64,000 nt of DNA from Nocardia sp. NBC_01730 (GTDB taxonomy: Bacteria; Actinomycetota; Actinomycetes; Mycobacteriales; Mycobacteriaceae): positions 8,122,001-8,186,000 of the forward strand of contig NZ_CP109162.1 of assembly GCF_035920445.1 (NCBI RefSeq), written 5' to 3'. Within the stretch, counting starts at the first letter, position 1; each line of letters starts with the position of its first letter. Below are positions 44,316 through 52,789 of this stretch, piece by piece. Under the pieces are notes generated by a model. That model did no database searches. It was given only the letters and a program-made list of their open reading frames with translations, and was not told the DNA's origin. Position numbers and translations under genes: made by a program.

Positions 44316-44653
44316 CTGCGCCGTGGCGGCAGGACCCGCCTGTTCAGGGGTACACGGTCACTCATTTCGACCGTGGCCGTGGTCCGCATAACCCGTTGCA
44401 TTCGATGGCTGGTCCGGAGTTCACCGGTATGGGCGCGGTGTACGCGCCGCTGGGCGTTTTGCCGCCGGCGGTGCGGCTCGCAGCGTTCGGGCTGCTGCTG
44501 CTCGTCGCGATGGGCGGGTGCACGGCGGCGTGGGTCGATTACCAGGACTACACGCCGTCGCCGAACATCTGCCGTCCGGTCAATGCCGGGGTTCCGGCGG
44601 AGCCGCCGGGGTCGTGCGTCCCGGGCTCCCAGGCGCCGGTGGTGACGCGATGA
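44312..44653 (+). CDS. Single-pass membrane protein of the transfer operon
   Basis: A 113-aa protein with one membrane helix (VRLAAFGLLLLVAMGGCTAA; the Cys near its end resembles a lipobox but is too far from the N-terminus) and a short Pro-rich outer tail with two cysteines. GTG 44312 overlaps the previous stop and its own stop overlaps the next ATG. No known family. Confidence 0.6.
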   Translation: MTAPWRQDPPVQGYTVTHFDRGRGPHNPLHSMAGPEFTGMGAVYAPLGVLPPAVRLAAFGLLLLVAMGGCTAAWVDYQDYTPSPNICRPVNAGVPAEPPGSCVPGSQAPVVTR

Positions 44654-45069
44654 CCGCACCAGCGCAGCAGGGCAGTATCCCGGTGTACGAATGGCGCACC
44701 GCGCCTACGCATTTGCGGACCCGTCGCCAGTTGGCTGCCGACGGTTTGCGCCCGAATGGCCAGGACATCGCGGCCAAGGTGCAGCGGCGTCGGCGTGCCG
44801 ACCGGGAGCCGTTGACTGCATATCTCTATGACGTCAATCTCGCCGCTGCGAAGCGGGAGGCGACGCCTGCGCAGTTGGAGGCGTTGGCGCGGGCGACGCG
44901 GGAGCACCAGTTGCGTGCTGCGGAGCGGCGCGGCATGGACCGGTCGGAGCTGGAAACGGCCGGGGATCCCGGCCCTGGCTGGGCTGACCCGTCTGCGCGG
45001 GAGCCGATTGCGGGGCATGCGTTCGCTGGCCTGGTCTCTGGTCGTGATGGGGATGGGTGGGAGCGGTGA
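44650..45069 (+). CDS. Tagged protein A (RRQ-type small protein with GHAF C-terminal tag)
   Basis: A 139-aa basic protein. The core has TRRQLAADGLRPNGQDIAAK, a basic run and AYLYDVNLAAAKREATPAQL; small proteins with this RRQ...GLRPGGQ pattern occur in many actinomycete elements but lack a known role. The last 21 residues (coded by 45004-45066) carry the shared tag: I-A-G-H-A-F-A-G-L-V, then R-D and W-E-R. A GTG overlaps its stop for the next gene. Confidence 0.75.
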   Translation: MTAPAQQGSIPVYEWRTAPTHLRTRRQLAADGLRPNGQDIAAKVQRRRRADREPLTAYLYDVNLAAAKREATPAQLEALARATREHQLRAAERRGMDRSELETAGDPGPGWADPSAREPIAGHAFAGLVSGRDGDGWER

Positions 45070-45443
45070 GCCGCCGTCGTAGCTCGCAGCCGCAGCAGCG
45101 TGAGCAGTCCCAGGTTCATGCTGCGTCTCGGCTGGTTCCGGTCACCGATTTGCCGCACCTGGCAGAGGGTGCGCGCTGTCGTGGTGAGTCCGGTCGGCAG
45201 GTCCGGGTGGATGACCCGCAGCCGCAGCAGGTCCGGACTGCTGGCCGTGGGCCGGGTCAATGGCTGGGTTCGGGTCAGCGGTTGCGGCCGGTGTCGCCGC
45301 AGTACGTGACGGTCGCGGAGATCGAGCAGGCCGAACAGGCGGGCCAGCAGCAGAAATCAGTTCAGGCCGACCGGGTTCCGATTCGGGGTCACGCGTTCGA
45401 GGGCCTGATCTCCAGTCGAGATCGCGAGGGATGGGAGAGGTGA
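45066..45443 (+). CDS. Tagged protein B
   Basis: A 125-aa Gln/Arg-rich, probably disordered protein with short motifs VTDLPHLAEGARCRGE and LRPVSPQYVTVAEIEQAEQ. The last 21 residues (45378-45440) are the shared tag: I-R-G-H-A-F-E-G-L-I, S-S-R-D-R-E, W-E-R. GTG 45066 overlaps the previous stop; GTG 45057 is possible. Its stop overlaps the Replic_Relax start (TGATG), so the tag-coding end also carries the ribosome site of that gene. Confidence 0.72.
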   Translation: MSRRRSSQPQQREQSQVHAASRLVPVTDLPHLAEGARCRGESGRQVRVDDPQPQQVRTAGRGPGQWLGSGQRLRPVSPQYVTVAEIEQAEQAGQQQKSVQADRVPIRGHAFEGLISSRDREGWER

Positions 45444-46222
45444 TGACAGCATTTCGGATCGGTCCGCGGCAGATGACCGTGTTGACGATTTTGGCCTTCA
45501 TGTATGGGGCGCCACTGGATGCGGTCGCTCAGATGCTGGGTGTGCGGATGTCGAGCGCGTATCGGCATGTGGCGAAGTGGCGTGAGGCCAAGCTGATCTC
45601 GTCGTTGAAGGTCCGGCCGGTGCCGGGCCCGACGTGGGTGTTTCCGACCCGGTCGGCGATCGAAGGTCTGACGGGCCTGAGCACACAGTTTTGGACGCCG
45701 ACACCGAAGATGGCTGCGCATGTGCGAGCTGTGCTGGATGTGCGATTGGCGCTGGTCGGGCTGGATCTGGACCGGTGGATTTCGGAGCGGGAGTTGCGTG
45801 CCCAGGTTGGCCCGGTCAAGGCGGGGGAGTCGCGCCCGCACATCCATGATGGCCGCTTCTACACCAGCGAGGGCGAGTTCTGGGCGGTCGAGGTCGAGCT
45901 GACTGCGAAGAACGCAGCCGCCGCCCGGATTGCGGTCGCCAAGGCGAAGCAGGCTGCGGGGAAAGCCGACTGCGACAAGGTCATCTACTACTGCAGGAAC
46001 GGCGAGATCAGCAACGTGATCAAGGTTGCTGCGCGCGCTGCTTCCGGTGTGGATGGCCCGTCTGTGCGGGTGGCGGCGCTTGCTGAAGTGCTCGGCGACA
46101 CCACCACTACCAGTACGGCTCGCAGTCTTCGTCCCGGTTTATCGGTGATCGAGGGCGGGGCCTCTGACCACATCAACCAGGCCGCGTTCGTCGGCCGCGA
46201 CACCGGAGAGGCGGTGTCGTGA
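45443..46222 (+). CDS. Replic_Relax family protein (candidate relaxase/initiator)
   Basis: A 259-aa protein. It has an N-terminal winged helix (TVLTILAFMYGAPLDAVAQM, SSAYRHVAKWREAKLI) and a C-terminal domain with FWAVEVELTAKNAAAARIAV and DKVIYYCRNGEISNVIKV, the build of the Replic_Relax (replication-relaxation) family of actinobacterial plasmids and elements. No other relaxase or replication initiator is seen in the element, so this is the best candidate for oriT or origin processing. Its stop overlaps the ATG of the coupling ATPase. Confidence 0.8.
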   Translation: MTAFRIGPRQMTVLTILAFMYGAPLDAVAQMLGVRMSSAYRHVAKWREAKLISSLKVRPVPGPTWVFPTRSAIEGLTGLSTQFWTPTPKMAAHVRAVLDVRLALVGLDLDRWISERELRAQVGPVKAGESRPHIHDGRFYTSEGEFWAVEVELTAKNAAAARIAVAKAKQAAGKADCDKVIYYCRNGEISNVIKVAARAASGVDGPSVRVAALAEVLGDTTTTSTARSLRPGLSVIEGGASDHINQAAFVGRDTGEAVS

Positions 46223-48333
46223 TGAGCACCGATTTCCCTATTCACCAGGATTCGGTCTGCCAGAAGGTGATCGATTTCCGTCCTGAGTGCGCGAAGCCGT
46301 ATCCGTCGCAGGTACCGGCCGTCCCGGAGCAGTCCCAGGTTCCGGGTACCGGTTCCCCGCATATCGATCCGACGTTCCCGTCGATCAGCGGGCACGACGG
46401 CAATCTGTTCGGTATCACCTTGCCGGAGATCACCTTGGACGGGTTCATCGACGCGTTGATGATTGCGGGCACTTGTGCGGTGTTCGGGTTGGTGTCGGCG
46501 GGCGCGATCTTCCTGGTCGCCAACCTGTTGGCGTGGTCCCCGGCCCGGCTGCGGAACTGGATGATCGGCGCGGCTGTCGCGATGCCGGGTTCAGCGATCA
46601 TGCTCAACGGGTGCGACTGGTCGGCCCCGGTCACCCAGTTCACCGCGGGCGCTGCGGAGCTGGTGGCCGGTAACCCCGCGCACGGGCTCGCGGCTATGAC
46701 GGTGCTGCTGATCCCGGCGGCGTGGATCACGGCCATGTTCGCCTTCACCAACCGGCGTGTGCAGATCGCGACCAACGGGTTGCAGTCTCCTGCGGCCACG
46801 GAGCGGGCGTTGTGGCTGCGCACCCAGCGCGAGCAGCGCGCGGCGGCGCGGTTGTCGCGCTACCGGCTGCCGTTTTCCACCGGGGGTTTGAACCCGCATC
46901 CGGTGATCGGCCGCCTGGCGACCGAGTCGACCCAGGCTCCAGCGAAGTCGCGGACGCGGGCACTATTGGCGCGCAACGAGACCCGGCTGATCGTGCCGTG
47001 GATCAAGATGAACGAGCACGGGACCAGCGTCGCCTCTTCTGGTAAGGGCAAGTCGACGTTGATGAACCGGATGTTGGTGTCGTGGTTCGTGACCGGTTGG
47101 CAGCGTCATCGGCAGTGGTGGCGGCTGGATCGTCCCGGCCGGCCTTTGGTGTTGGTGATCGACTGCAACGGCGGCCCGGACTCGCGGAAGGCCGCGAGCA
47201 AGCTGATGCCGTGGTTCGAGGCACTCGGGGTGCCCAAGGAGCGGATCGGGATCTTCCCCGATGCCACCGGTTTGGACTTGTGGTCGACACCGAAGGTCGA
47301 TGACCTGCGCTCGATCCTGTCGGCGATGATCTCGGGCGGCTCGACACCCACCTCAGATACGGAGAAGTACTTCCACGAGATCCGCGAGACGCTGATCCAC
47401 CTGATCGTGGACGCCCCGGCGAAGGTGGTCGACGGCAAGCCGGTCGGGGAGAACCCGCCACGGAACTGGATCGAGTTCCTGTCCCGGTTCGATGTCAACA
47501 AGCTCGCGAAGCTGTGGGGCGGGACCTGGGACGACACCGTTCCGTGGGCCGGTGTGCCGGGCGTGGACGCGGAGATCGCCTCGACCAAGGCCGGTAAGCA
47601 GCCGGTGATGGATTCCGCGCGTGCGGAGTTCGGCAACCTGTACCGGTCACTCGGTGATGCGTTCGACGGGGACAAGCTGTTCACCGACTTCGATGTCCTC
47701 TACGTCATCTTGGAGGGCATCAAGTCCCCGGACCGGGCCCGTGCCCAGTTCGCGGCGTTGGGTTGCATGCTCGAACAGCTCGCCGACCGTAAACACGGCC
47801 GCCAGGCCTTCCTCACTGTGGACGAGTTCTCTGCGGTGTCTGATGGCAAGACCCGGGCGAAGGCGTGGGTGGAGCGGCTGCGTAAGGCCGGGATCTCCAC
47901 CTGGTGGTTCGCCCAGTCCTGGAACGGGCTCGGTCACGACGACGACGCCCGCGAAGCGTTGGTCACCGCCGCCTCGGGTGGCTCACTGCTCGGCGGTCAG
48001 GAGAAGGGCGACAAGCTCGCCGAAAACTACGGCACCCGCCGCGATTTCGACCTCTCCCGCAAGCTCATCGGCGGCTCAGCCGCAGGCGATGAAGGCAACG
48101 TGCAGGCCAATGACAAGCTGCTGGTCCACCCGAACCGGTTGCGCGCCATGGGCAAAGGCGACGTCGTGCACGTCTCCGGTGGCGTCGCCCGCTTCGGCCG
48201 GGTGTCCCCGCTCGATGAGAGGCAGCTGGCCTCGCTGCGTCCGCTGCCCGGCCTGTCCCAGATGCGGACTGTCACCACCGAACCCTCACCGTTGGCGCCG
48301 GTCATCGACCTGCGCAAACACCGCCACGCCTGA
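46222..48333 (+). CDS. VirD4/TraG-like conjugative coupling ATPase
   Basis: A 703-aa membrane ATPase. Hydrophobic helices lie at residues about 74-104, 113-130 and 155-176. The motor domain has Walker A ASSGKGKST (about 271-279), Walker B FLTVDEFSAV (about 532-541) and the sensor Gln in WWFAQSWNGLG, the layout of type IV coupling proteins of the TraD/VirD4 group. It should pump DNA, and perhaps tagged proteins, to a recipient. No VirB4 or other channel genes are in the element. A segment of its C-terminus (VSGGVARFGRVSPLDERQLA) is copied in the next small protein. Confidence 0.85.
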   Translation: MSTDFPIHQDSVCQKVIDFRPECAKPYPSQVPAVPEQSQVPGTGSPHIDPTFPSISGHDGNLFGITLPEITLDGFIDALMIAGTCAVFGLVSAGAIFLVANLLAWSPARLRNWMIGAAVAMPGSAIMLNGCDWSAPVTQFTAGAAELVAGNPAHGLAAMTVLLIPAAWITAMFAFTNRRVQIATNGLQSPAATERALWLRTQREQRAAARLSRYRLPFSTGGLNPHPVIGRLATESTQAPAKSRTRALLARNETRLIVPWIKMNEHGTSVASSGKGKSTLMNRMLVSWFVTGWQRHRQWWRLDRPGRPLVLVIDCNGGPDSRKAASKLMPWFEALGVPKERIGIFPDATGLDLWSTPKVDDLRSILSAMISGGSTPTSDTEKYFHEIRETLIHLIVDAPAKVVDGKPVGENPPRNWIEFLSRFDVNKLAKLWGGTWDDTVPWAGVPGVDAEIASTKAGKQPVMDSARAEFGNLYRSLGDAFDGDKLFTDFDVLYVILEGIKSPDRARAQFAALGCMLEQLADRKHGRQAFLTVDEFSAVSDGKTRAKAWVERLRKAGISTWWFAQSWNGLGHDDDAREALVTAASGGSLLGGQEKGDKLAENYGTRRDFDLSRKLIGGSAAGDEGNVQANDKLLVHPNRLRAMGKGDVVHVSGGVARFGRVSPLDERQLASLRPLPGLSQMRTVTTEPSPLAPVIDLRKHRHA

Positions 48334-48371
48334 ACCAGTACGAACCCACGAAATCCAAAGGAGCACAACCG

Positions 48372-48542
48372 ATGTCAAAACCGAACCGCGACACGAACGG
48401 CGGGACGTTCCTGCTCGACCCGAACCAGCTCGCCGACCGCGTGGCCGTGCTGGCCGCCGTCTCTGGCGGTGCCCGCTTCGGTCGGGTGTCCCCGCTGGAT
48501 GCCCGCCTGTTGGCCTCGCTGATCAACCGCCGTCACGACTAA
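48372..48542 (+). CDS. 56-aa protein copying part of the coupling-ATPase C-terminus
   Basis: A 56-aa protein, MSKPNRDTNGGTFLLDPNQL..., whose residues about 30-50 read VSGGARFGRVSPLDARLLAS, against VSGGVARFGRVSPLDERQLAS in the ATPase just upstream. AAGGAG lies before ATG 48372, so it is a true gene. The match runs through a conserved surface segment after the motor domain. It may bind the same partner as the ATPase tail, or the ATPase itself. The duplication is in protein; codons differ in several places. Confidence 0.75.
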   Translation: MSKPNRDTNGGTFLLDPNQLADRVAVLAAVSGGARFGRVSPLDARLLASLINRRHD

Positions 48543-48564
48543 CCCGAGAGAGAGATCACCGCAC

Positions 48565-49089
48565 ATGTCTGTTCCGAACATCAACCCCGAGGACCACGGA
48601 GAGGAAATCTCCGGCCTGTCCGACGAGCAGCGCCAAGCCGAGATGGACCTGTTGGCCCCGCTCGCCGAGGACATGTCCAGCCGCACAACCAAGAAGCTGG
48701 TCGAGCGGATCCAGCGGCAGGAAACCGTCGTCCCCGACGGCGGCAACCTCGGTCGCGCGCTGGCCCCGCACGTCGACCGCGCCACCCGGATCCGGGACGG
48801 CCTGCGGCTGTGGGCTCCCGCCTTGACCACCACCACCGGTTGTGTGGTCGCCGCCACCACCCTGCCGATGACCGGCCCGCTCGCTGTCTACGGCCTCGGA
48901 CTGTCGGGGTTCTCGGTGTGGATGTGTGCCGGGCGCCCCAGCCCCATCGAATCCGCGCGCATGAGCGGCTACGCCATCGCCGACTCCGCCAGCTGGATCA
49001 AACGCCACATCACCCGCGCAGCAGAACGCCGCACCGCCACCCCGTCCTGCACTCAGCAGTCCGCACAACCCAACCAGAAGGAGAACTGA
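48565..49089 (+). CDS. Membrane protein of the transfer operon
   Basis: A 174-aa protein with an acidic head (MSVPNINPEDHGEEISGLSD), a charged helix (MDLLAPLAEDMSSRTTKKLV), one or two membrane helices (TTGCVVAATTLPMTGPLAVY, GLGLSGFSVWM) and a polar tail. No family recognised. It is placed between the ATPase pair and the coiled-coil proteins, so it may anchor part of a transfer complex. Confidence 0.65.
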   Translation: MSVPNINPEDHGEEISGLSDEQRQAEMDLLAPLAEDMSSRTTKKLVERIQRQETVVPDGGNLGRALAPHVDRATRIRDGLRLWAPALTTTTGCVVAATTLPMTGPLAVYGLGLSGFSVWMCAGRPSPIESARMSGYAIADSASWIKRHITRAAERRTATPSCTQQSAQPNQKEN

Positions 49090-49091
49090 GC

Positions 49092-49766
49092 ATGAACCAC
49101 AACGACTTCCGGGCCGCGATCGTCGGCGTGACCGCAGGCGTTGTCGCCGGTGCTGTCACCGTCGCCGGAGTCATCGCTTTCGATGACATGGACCTGTGGG
49201 GGCAGGCGGAACGGGCTCTGGCCCGTCGCCGACTCTCGCCCGCCGACCGTGCCGAGCTGGAGCGGCTGGAGGACGCCGAGCGTTCCCGTTCCCGTGCGCG
49301 CACCCGAGCCCGGCAGGAAATCACCGCGGAGATCCGGGCGAAGTTCGTGCCGGGATTCATCGGCGGCAAGCACCCGGTTGCCTCGCTGGAGGAACTGTCG
49401 GTGCCACAGCTGATCACGGGGATCGAGCACGCCGAGACCAAGGTCCACGAAAACCCGTGGCTGATCGGAGGTGTCGAGCAGCACCGTGCCTGGAGCGATC
49501 ATCTCGCCGCGCTGCTCGATGAGTTCCACCGCCGCCGCGGCCGGGATGTGCATCGGCGGCTGTCGCTGCTGGACCAACAGCTTATGCAGTCCGCCGAAAC
49601 CCGCATGAACACTGCGAAGTTCGCGCCGCCGACGCTGCCCAGGCAGGCACCCCGGCCCGCCCCGACACCCGTCGAGATCCCGGCCGATTCGCCCTACCAG
49701 TACCCGGATTTCATCGGCCCCGACGCCGTCGAGGCCACCAACACCGATTCCGTGAAGGAGATCTGA
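49092..49766 (+). CDS. Membrane-anchored coiled-coil protein
   Basis: A 224-aa protein: an N-terminal membrane helix (AIVGVTAGVVAGAVTVAGVI), a long charged coiled coil (RAELERLEDAERSRSRARTR), a helical domain with HENPWLIGGVEQHRAWSDHL, and a Pro-rich end. It lacks the shared tag. The next gene begins 2 nt after its stop. It could be a scaffold at the inner membrane; function unknown. Confidence 0.65.
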   Translation: MNHNDFRAAIVGVTAGVVAGAVTVAGVIAFDDMDLWGQAERALARRRLSPADRAELERLEDAERSRSRARTRARQEITAEIRAKFVPGFIGGKHPVASLEELSVPQLITGIEHAETKVHENPWLIGGVEQHRAWSDHLAALLDEFHRRRGRDVHRRLSLLDQQLMQSAETRMNTAKFAPPTLPRQAPRPAPTPVEIPADSPYQYPDFIGPDAVEATNTDSVKEI

Positions 49767-49768
49767 TC

Positions 49769-51469
49769 ATGTCCGATCGCAGTCCCGAAGACGAGATCGT
49801 CGCCGAGGCACGCAAGTTCAGTACCGCGATGATGACCGCGATGCAGCGGCACGCCCAGGCAGCGAACTGGCTGGAGCGCCGCCGGGCCCGCAAGGAGATC
49901 TCGCGTCTGGTCCGCCAGGAGCACCGCGAGCAGCAGCAGTCCCGCGCCCATCACCTGTCCTGGACCAACCAGGCGGTGAACCGCTACCGGCTGCACGCCG
50001 AAGCAGTCACACACCGGGCAGGCGATCCGCGCGTGGATCATGACCGCCGCGCCCGCGACGCCCGCTCTCTGGCCGAGCATCGTGACCGCCTGGCCGGCCA
50101 GTTCGTCGGCGACGGGCACTTGACCCGCACCGAACAGGGCATCGCCCTGGACGGTTTGGACGCCGCGACGGTGTTCCCGGAGTTCAAGACCGGCAACCTG
50201 TTCTCCCGCGCCCACAAGGTCAAAGGGCTTGAGGCGCTGCACTACCGCGCCCGTGTGGCCCGCGAGACGGCCAACGTCAACCAGCGCGCCGAGCGGGAGC
50301 GTGAGGATTGGCAGAAGGGCCTGGACGCCGCGCGCCGCGCCAATCTCGAGGAGGCGCTGCTCGCGCGTATCGACGCGGCCCAGGTCACCCGCTACCGCTA
50401 CAGCGCGCAGATGACGTGGACTGATCCGGATGGTGGTGTGCTCACCGAATCTCGTTCGTTCGCTACCGAGCACTCCGCCACCAGTTGGTTGCAGCGCAGC
50501 ATCAGCCACACGGGGTGGGCCGACGGCACCACCCTCCATGTTGAGACCACCGACACCTTCAACGCTGCTGCGCAATACAGCGACTGGGGTCGTCCCGAGA
50601 TCGTGGCCGAGCAGTTGGCCGGGCGGGAGGCCGTGTTGCGTGAGCGGACGCTGACCGGTCAGGTGCACCGTGAAGATTTCCAGCTGCGGGCCCGTGAGGC
50701 CGAGCAGGATTCGGGACGTTTCAGCAGCACCGTCACCTACCTGCCCGAGAACGCCAACCAGGTCGTGTACGAGACCGGTCACCACGCGACCGAGGCCGAG
50801 TCTGCGGCGTGGACGCGTCGGCAGATGGCCGATATTCGGTCGGCGCCCGGGACCACCGTGCACGTCGCCGTCCACGACACAACCGCCGAGGACCGCACCG
50901 ATCCGCTGTTCCGCGCTGAGGGTGGCCGAGCGATGGTCGCCGACGAGGTGGCGTACTGGGGCGAAGGCATCGAGCACGAACGCTGGCGAGACGAGCAGAA
51001 GCTGACCGCTACGCCGCAACAGATCGCGGCCGAGCGTGACCAGCTCGCCGAAGATCTCTACGCCCGCGCCAACGAGATCGAGCAGCTATCCGGTGATTTG
51101 GTCGATGCCGCCAACCGCAACAACCAGCTGCGCGACCGGGTCTCCGAGCGGGACAACAGGATCGCGGAACTGACCACCCGTCACGGGCTGTCGATCGAGC
51201 ACAACAACCAGCTGACCGACGCCAACGCCCGGCTGACGCGGCAGCTGACCGCGATGACCGCCGAGCGTGACCAACTGCGCGGCGAACGCGACGAGGCCGT
51301 GCAGAAGCTGGCCGAGCGCACACCGGCGCACGAGCGCTACGGCAGCCCGGAGCGGCAAGCCGAGCAGGTCGCGACCAACGGAAACACCAACGGCCGCCAG
51401 ACGATCAAAGGCCACGCCTTCGCAGGCCTGGTCAACGGCCGCGACCGGGAAGAAGGGATGGAGCGATGA
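49769..51469 (+). CDS. Tagged protein C: large coiled-coil protein with internal repeat
   Basis: A 566-aa protein. The first 200 residues are helical and basic. Two similar modules of about 60 residues follow: RYRYSAQMTWTDPDGGVLTE...TTLHVETTDT and GRFSSTVTYLPENANQVVYE...TTVHVAVHDT, each with strands, an A/T-E-x-x-S-A-x-x-W helix and a closing G-T-T-x-H-V strand. A coiled coil (RDQLAEDLYARANEIEQLSG and onwards) leads to the tag at the C-terminus (51401-51466): I-K-G-H-A-F-A-G-L-V, G-R-D-R-E, M-E-R. It overlaps the next gene in ATGA form. This may be the main structural substrate of the tag system. Confidence 0.78.
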   Translation: MSDRSPEDEIVAEARKFSTAMMTAMQRHAQAANWLERRRARKEISRLVRQEHREQQQSRAHHLSWTNQAVNRYRLHAEAVTHRAGDPRVDHDRRARDARSLAEHRDRLAGQFVGDGHLTRTEQGIALDGLDAATVFPEFKTGNLFSRAHKVKGLEALHYRARVARETANVNQRAEREREDWQKGLDAARRANLEEALLARIDAAQVTRYRYSAQMTWTDPDGGVLTESRSFATEHSATSWLQRSISHTGWADGTTLHVETTDTFNAAAQYSDWGRPEIVAEQLAGREAVLRERTLTGQVHREDFQLRAREAEQDSGRFSSTVTYLPENANQVVYETGHHATEAESAAWTRRQMADIRSAPGTTVHVAVHDTTAEDRTDPLFRAEGGRAMVADEVAYWGEGIEHERWRDEQKLTATPQQIAAERDQLAEDLYARANEIEQLSGDLVDAANRNNQLRDRVSERDNRIAELTTRHGLSIEHNNQLTDANARLTRQLTAMTAERDQLRGERDEAVQKLAERTPAHERYGSPERQAEQVATNGNTNGRQTIKGHAFAGLVNGRDREEGMER

Positions 51470-51951
51470 GCACCAACGAACTCGATGACCTGTACATCAA
51501 CCAGTACGTCGACAAAGTCGCCGACCCAGAAGAAGTGCTGATGCGCGCGGACTTCGCTCGCATGCAGGAGATACGCGACAACATGCCGCACGTGCAGACC
51601 GCGGAAGAGCGCTATCAGCTCAGCAACCAGGCCGACGCGATCGACCAGCGGTGGGGCGGCCAGCTCAGCGACGAGCGCGAGACGTGGCAGTACCTGCAAG
51701 ACGCCCACGACGACTGGAAACGGTCACCCGAAGTAATGTGCCGTTTCCACGAGCAGATCAACATCGACCAGGCCGCGGGCTTATGCGGCTTGTCCGGCAC
51801 CGAGTGGCGCAGCCAGCAGCAGGCCCGCGAGCTGACCGGGCACGGTTCCTGGTCGGAATCGCTGACCGAGGCACACCGCACACCGATCAAAGGTCACGCG
51901 TTCGCGGGCCTGATCAACGGTCGTGACCGGGAACAGGAGATGGAGCGATGA
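51466..51951 (+). CDS. Tagged protein D (tandem paralog of E)
   Basis: A 161-aa acidic protein. It is paralogous to the next gene over its length: L-D-D-x-Y-I-N-x-Y-V at the start, P-x-E-x-L-M-R-A-D-F, the A-x-x-x-W-x-R-S-P-E helix and Q-x-R-E-L-T-G near the end. The tag (51883-51948) is I-K-G-H-A-F-A-G-L-I, G-R-D-R-E, M-E-R. The stop overlaps the next start. No known family. Confidence 0.75.
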   Translation: MSTNELDDLYINQYVDKVADPEEVLMRADFARMQEIRDNMPHVQTAEERYQLSNQADAIDQRWGGQLSDERETWQYLQDAHDDWKRSPEVMCRFHEQINIDQAAGLCGLSGTEWRSQQQARELTGHGSWSESLTEAHRTPIKGHAFAGLINGRDREQEMER

Positions 51952-52436
51952 GCAGCAACGATCTGGATGACCGGTACATCAACCGTTATGTGGGTCGAGT
52001 CGAGGACCCGAACGAGATGTTGATGCGGGCAGACTTCGACCGCCTGTTGGATCTGCGTGAAGCAGCGGGGCAGGCCGATACCGACGAGAAGGCGCACGGG
52101 CTGTCCGACGAGGCTCACCAGGTCTTCAGGAAGTGGGCTCACCGTGGTGACGACTACGGACAGGCGTGGAATTACCTGTTCGATGCCAAAAGGGCTTGGT
52201 CGCGGTCTCCGGAGACCATGCACCAGTTCATGAATCAGGTCGCGGTCGACCGAGCGGGACTCACCCCGATGCAGGAGCGCAGCCTTTTGCACGTCCGAGA
52301 ACTGACCGGCAACGGCGAGTGGAACATCTCGTCGCCAGAGATCGGTCAGGATTCGACCGACCGGGCACCGATTCCGGGTCACGCGTTCTCCGGTCTGGTC
52401 AACGATCGTGACTGCGGGCAGGAGATGGAGCGGTGA
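51948..52436 (+). CDS. Tagged protein E (tandem paralog of D)
   Basis: A 162-aa protein that repeats the plan of the previous one at about 40% identity, so the two come from an old tandem duplication. The tag (52368-52433) is slightly diverged: I-P-G-H-A-F-S-G-L-V, N-D-R-D-C, M-E-R. The rest of the protein has diverged much more than the tag, which argues that the tag is under its own selection. GTG of the next gene overlaps its stop. Confidence 0.75.
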   Translation: MSSNDLDDRYINRYVGRVEDPNEMLMRADFDRLLDLREAAGQADTDEKAHGLSDEAHQVFRKWAHRGDDYGQAWNYLFDAKRAWSRSPETMHQFMNQVAVDRAGLTPMQERSLLHVRELTGNGEWNISSPEIGQDSTDRAPIPGHAFSGLVNDRDCGQEMER

Positions 52437-52789
52437 CCACTACCGAGACCCGTCAGCAGTCCCAGGCTGACGGATTCGAACCGCTGCGCCCCTACACCCT
52501 GGAGTCTTACGCCGAGCTGGAAGCTCGGGTCATTGCGGCGAACGAGCGTGCGGCGGTGCTGGAGGAGCAGCTCGCTGCCGTGATCGCGGAGAGGGATGCC
52601 GCCGAGCATCGCGCCGCCGATTTGGAGGACCGTAACCGGGAGCTTGCTAGCGATCTTGACAACGCGCTGGATCTCGCGAGTGAGAACGCGCTGCACGCCG
52701 AGCGTGAGCGTCTGGTCCCGCAACCGATCTACGGGCACGCGTTCGCGGGCCTTGTCACCAACCGCAACCGGGAAGGGATCGAACGATGA
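52433..52789 (+). CDS. Tagged protein F (short coiled coil)
   Basis: A 118-aa protein that is almost all coiled coil (SYAELEARVIAANERAAVLE, EDRNRELASDLDNALDLASE) between a polar head and the tag (52724-52786): I-Y-G-H-A-F-A-G-L-V, N-R-N-R-E, E-R. It starts with GTG overlapping the previous stop and ends in ATGA overlap with the DUF2637 gene. Confidence 0.75.
   Translation: MTTTETRQQSQADGFEPLRPYTLESYAELEARVIAANERAAVLEEQLAAVIAERDAAEHRAADLEDRNRELASDLDNALDLASENALHAERERLVPQPIYGHAFAGLVTNRNREGIER

Noticed and set aside
45004..52786. The GHAF tags as a DNA repeat or IS scar
   Set aside because: Codons differ between copies while residues agree, and all are in frame at the C-terminus.
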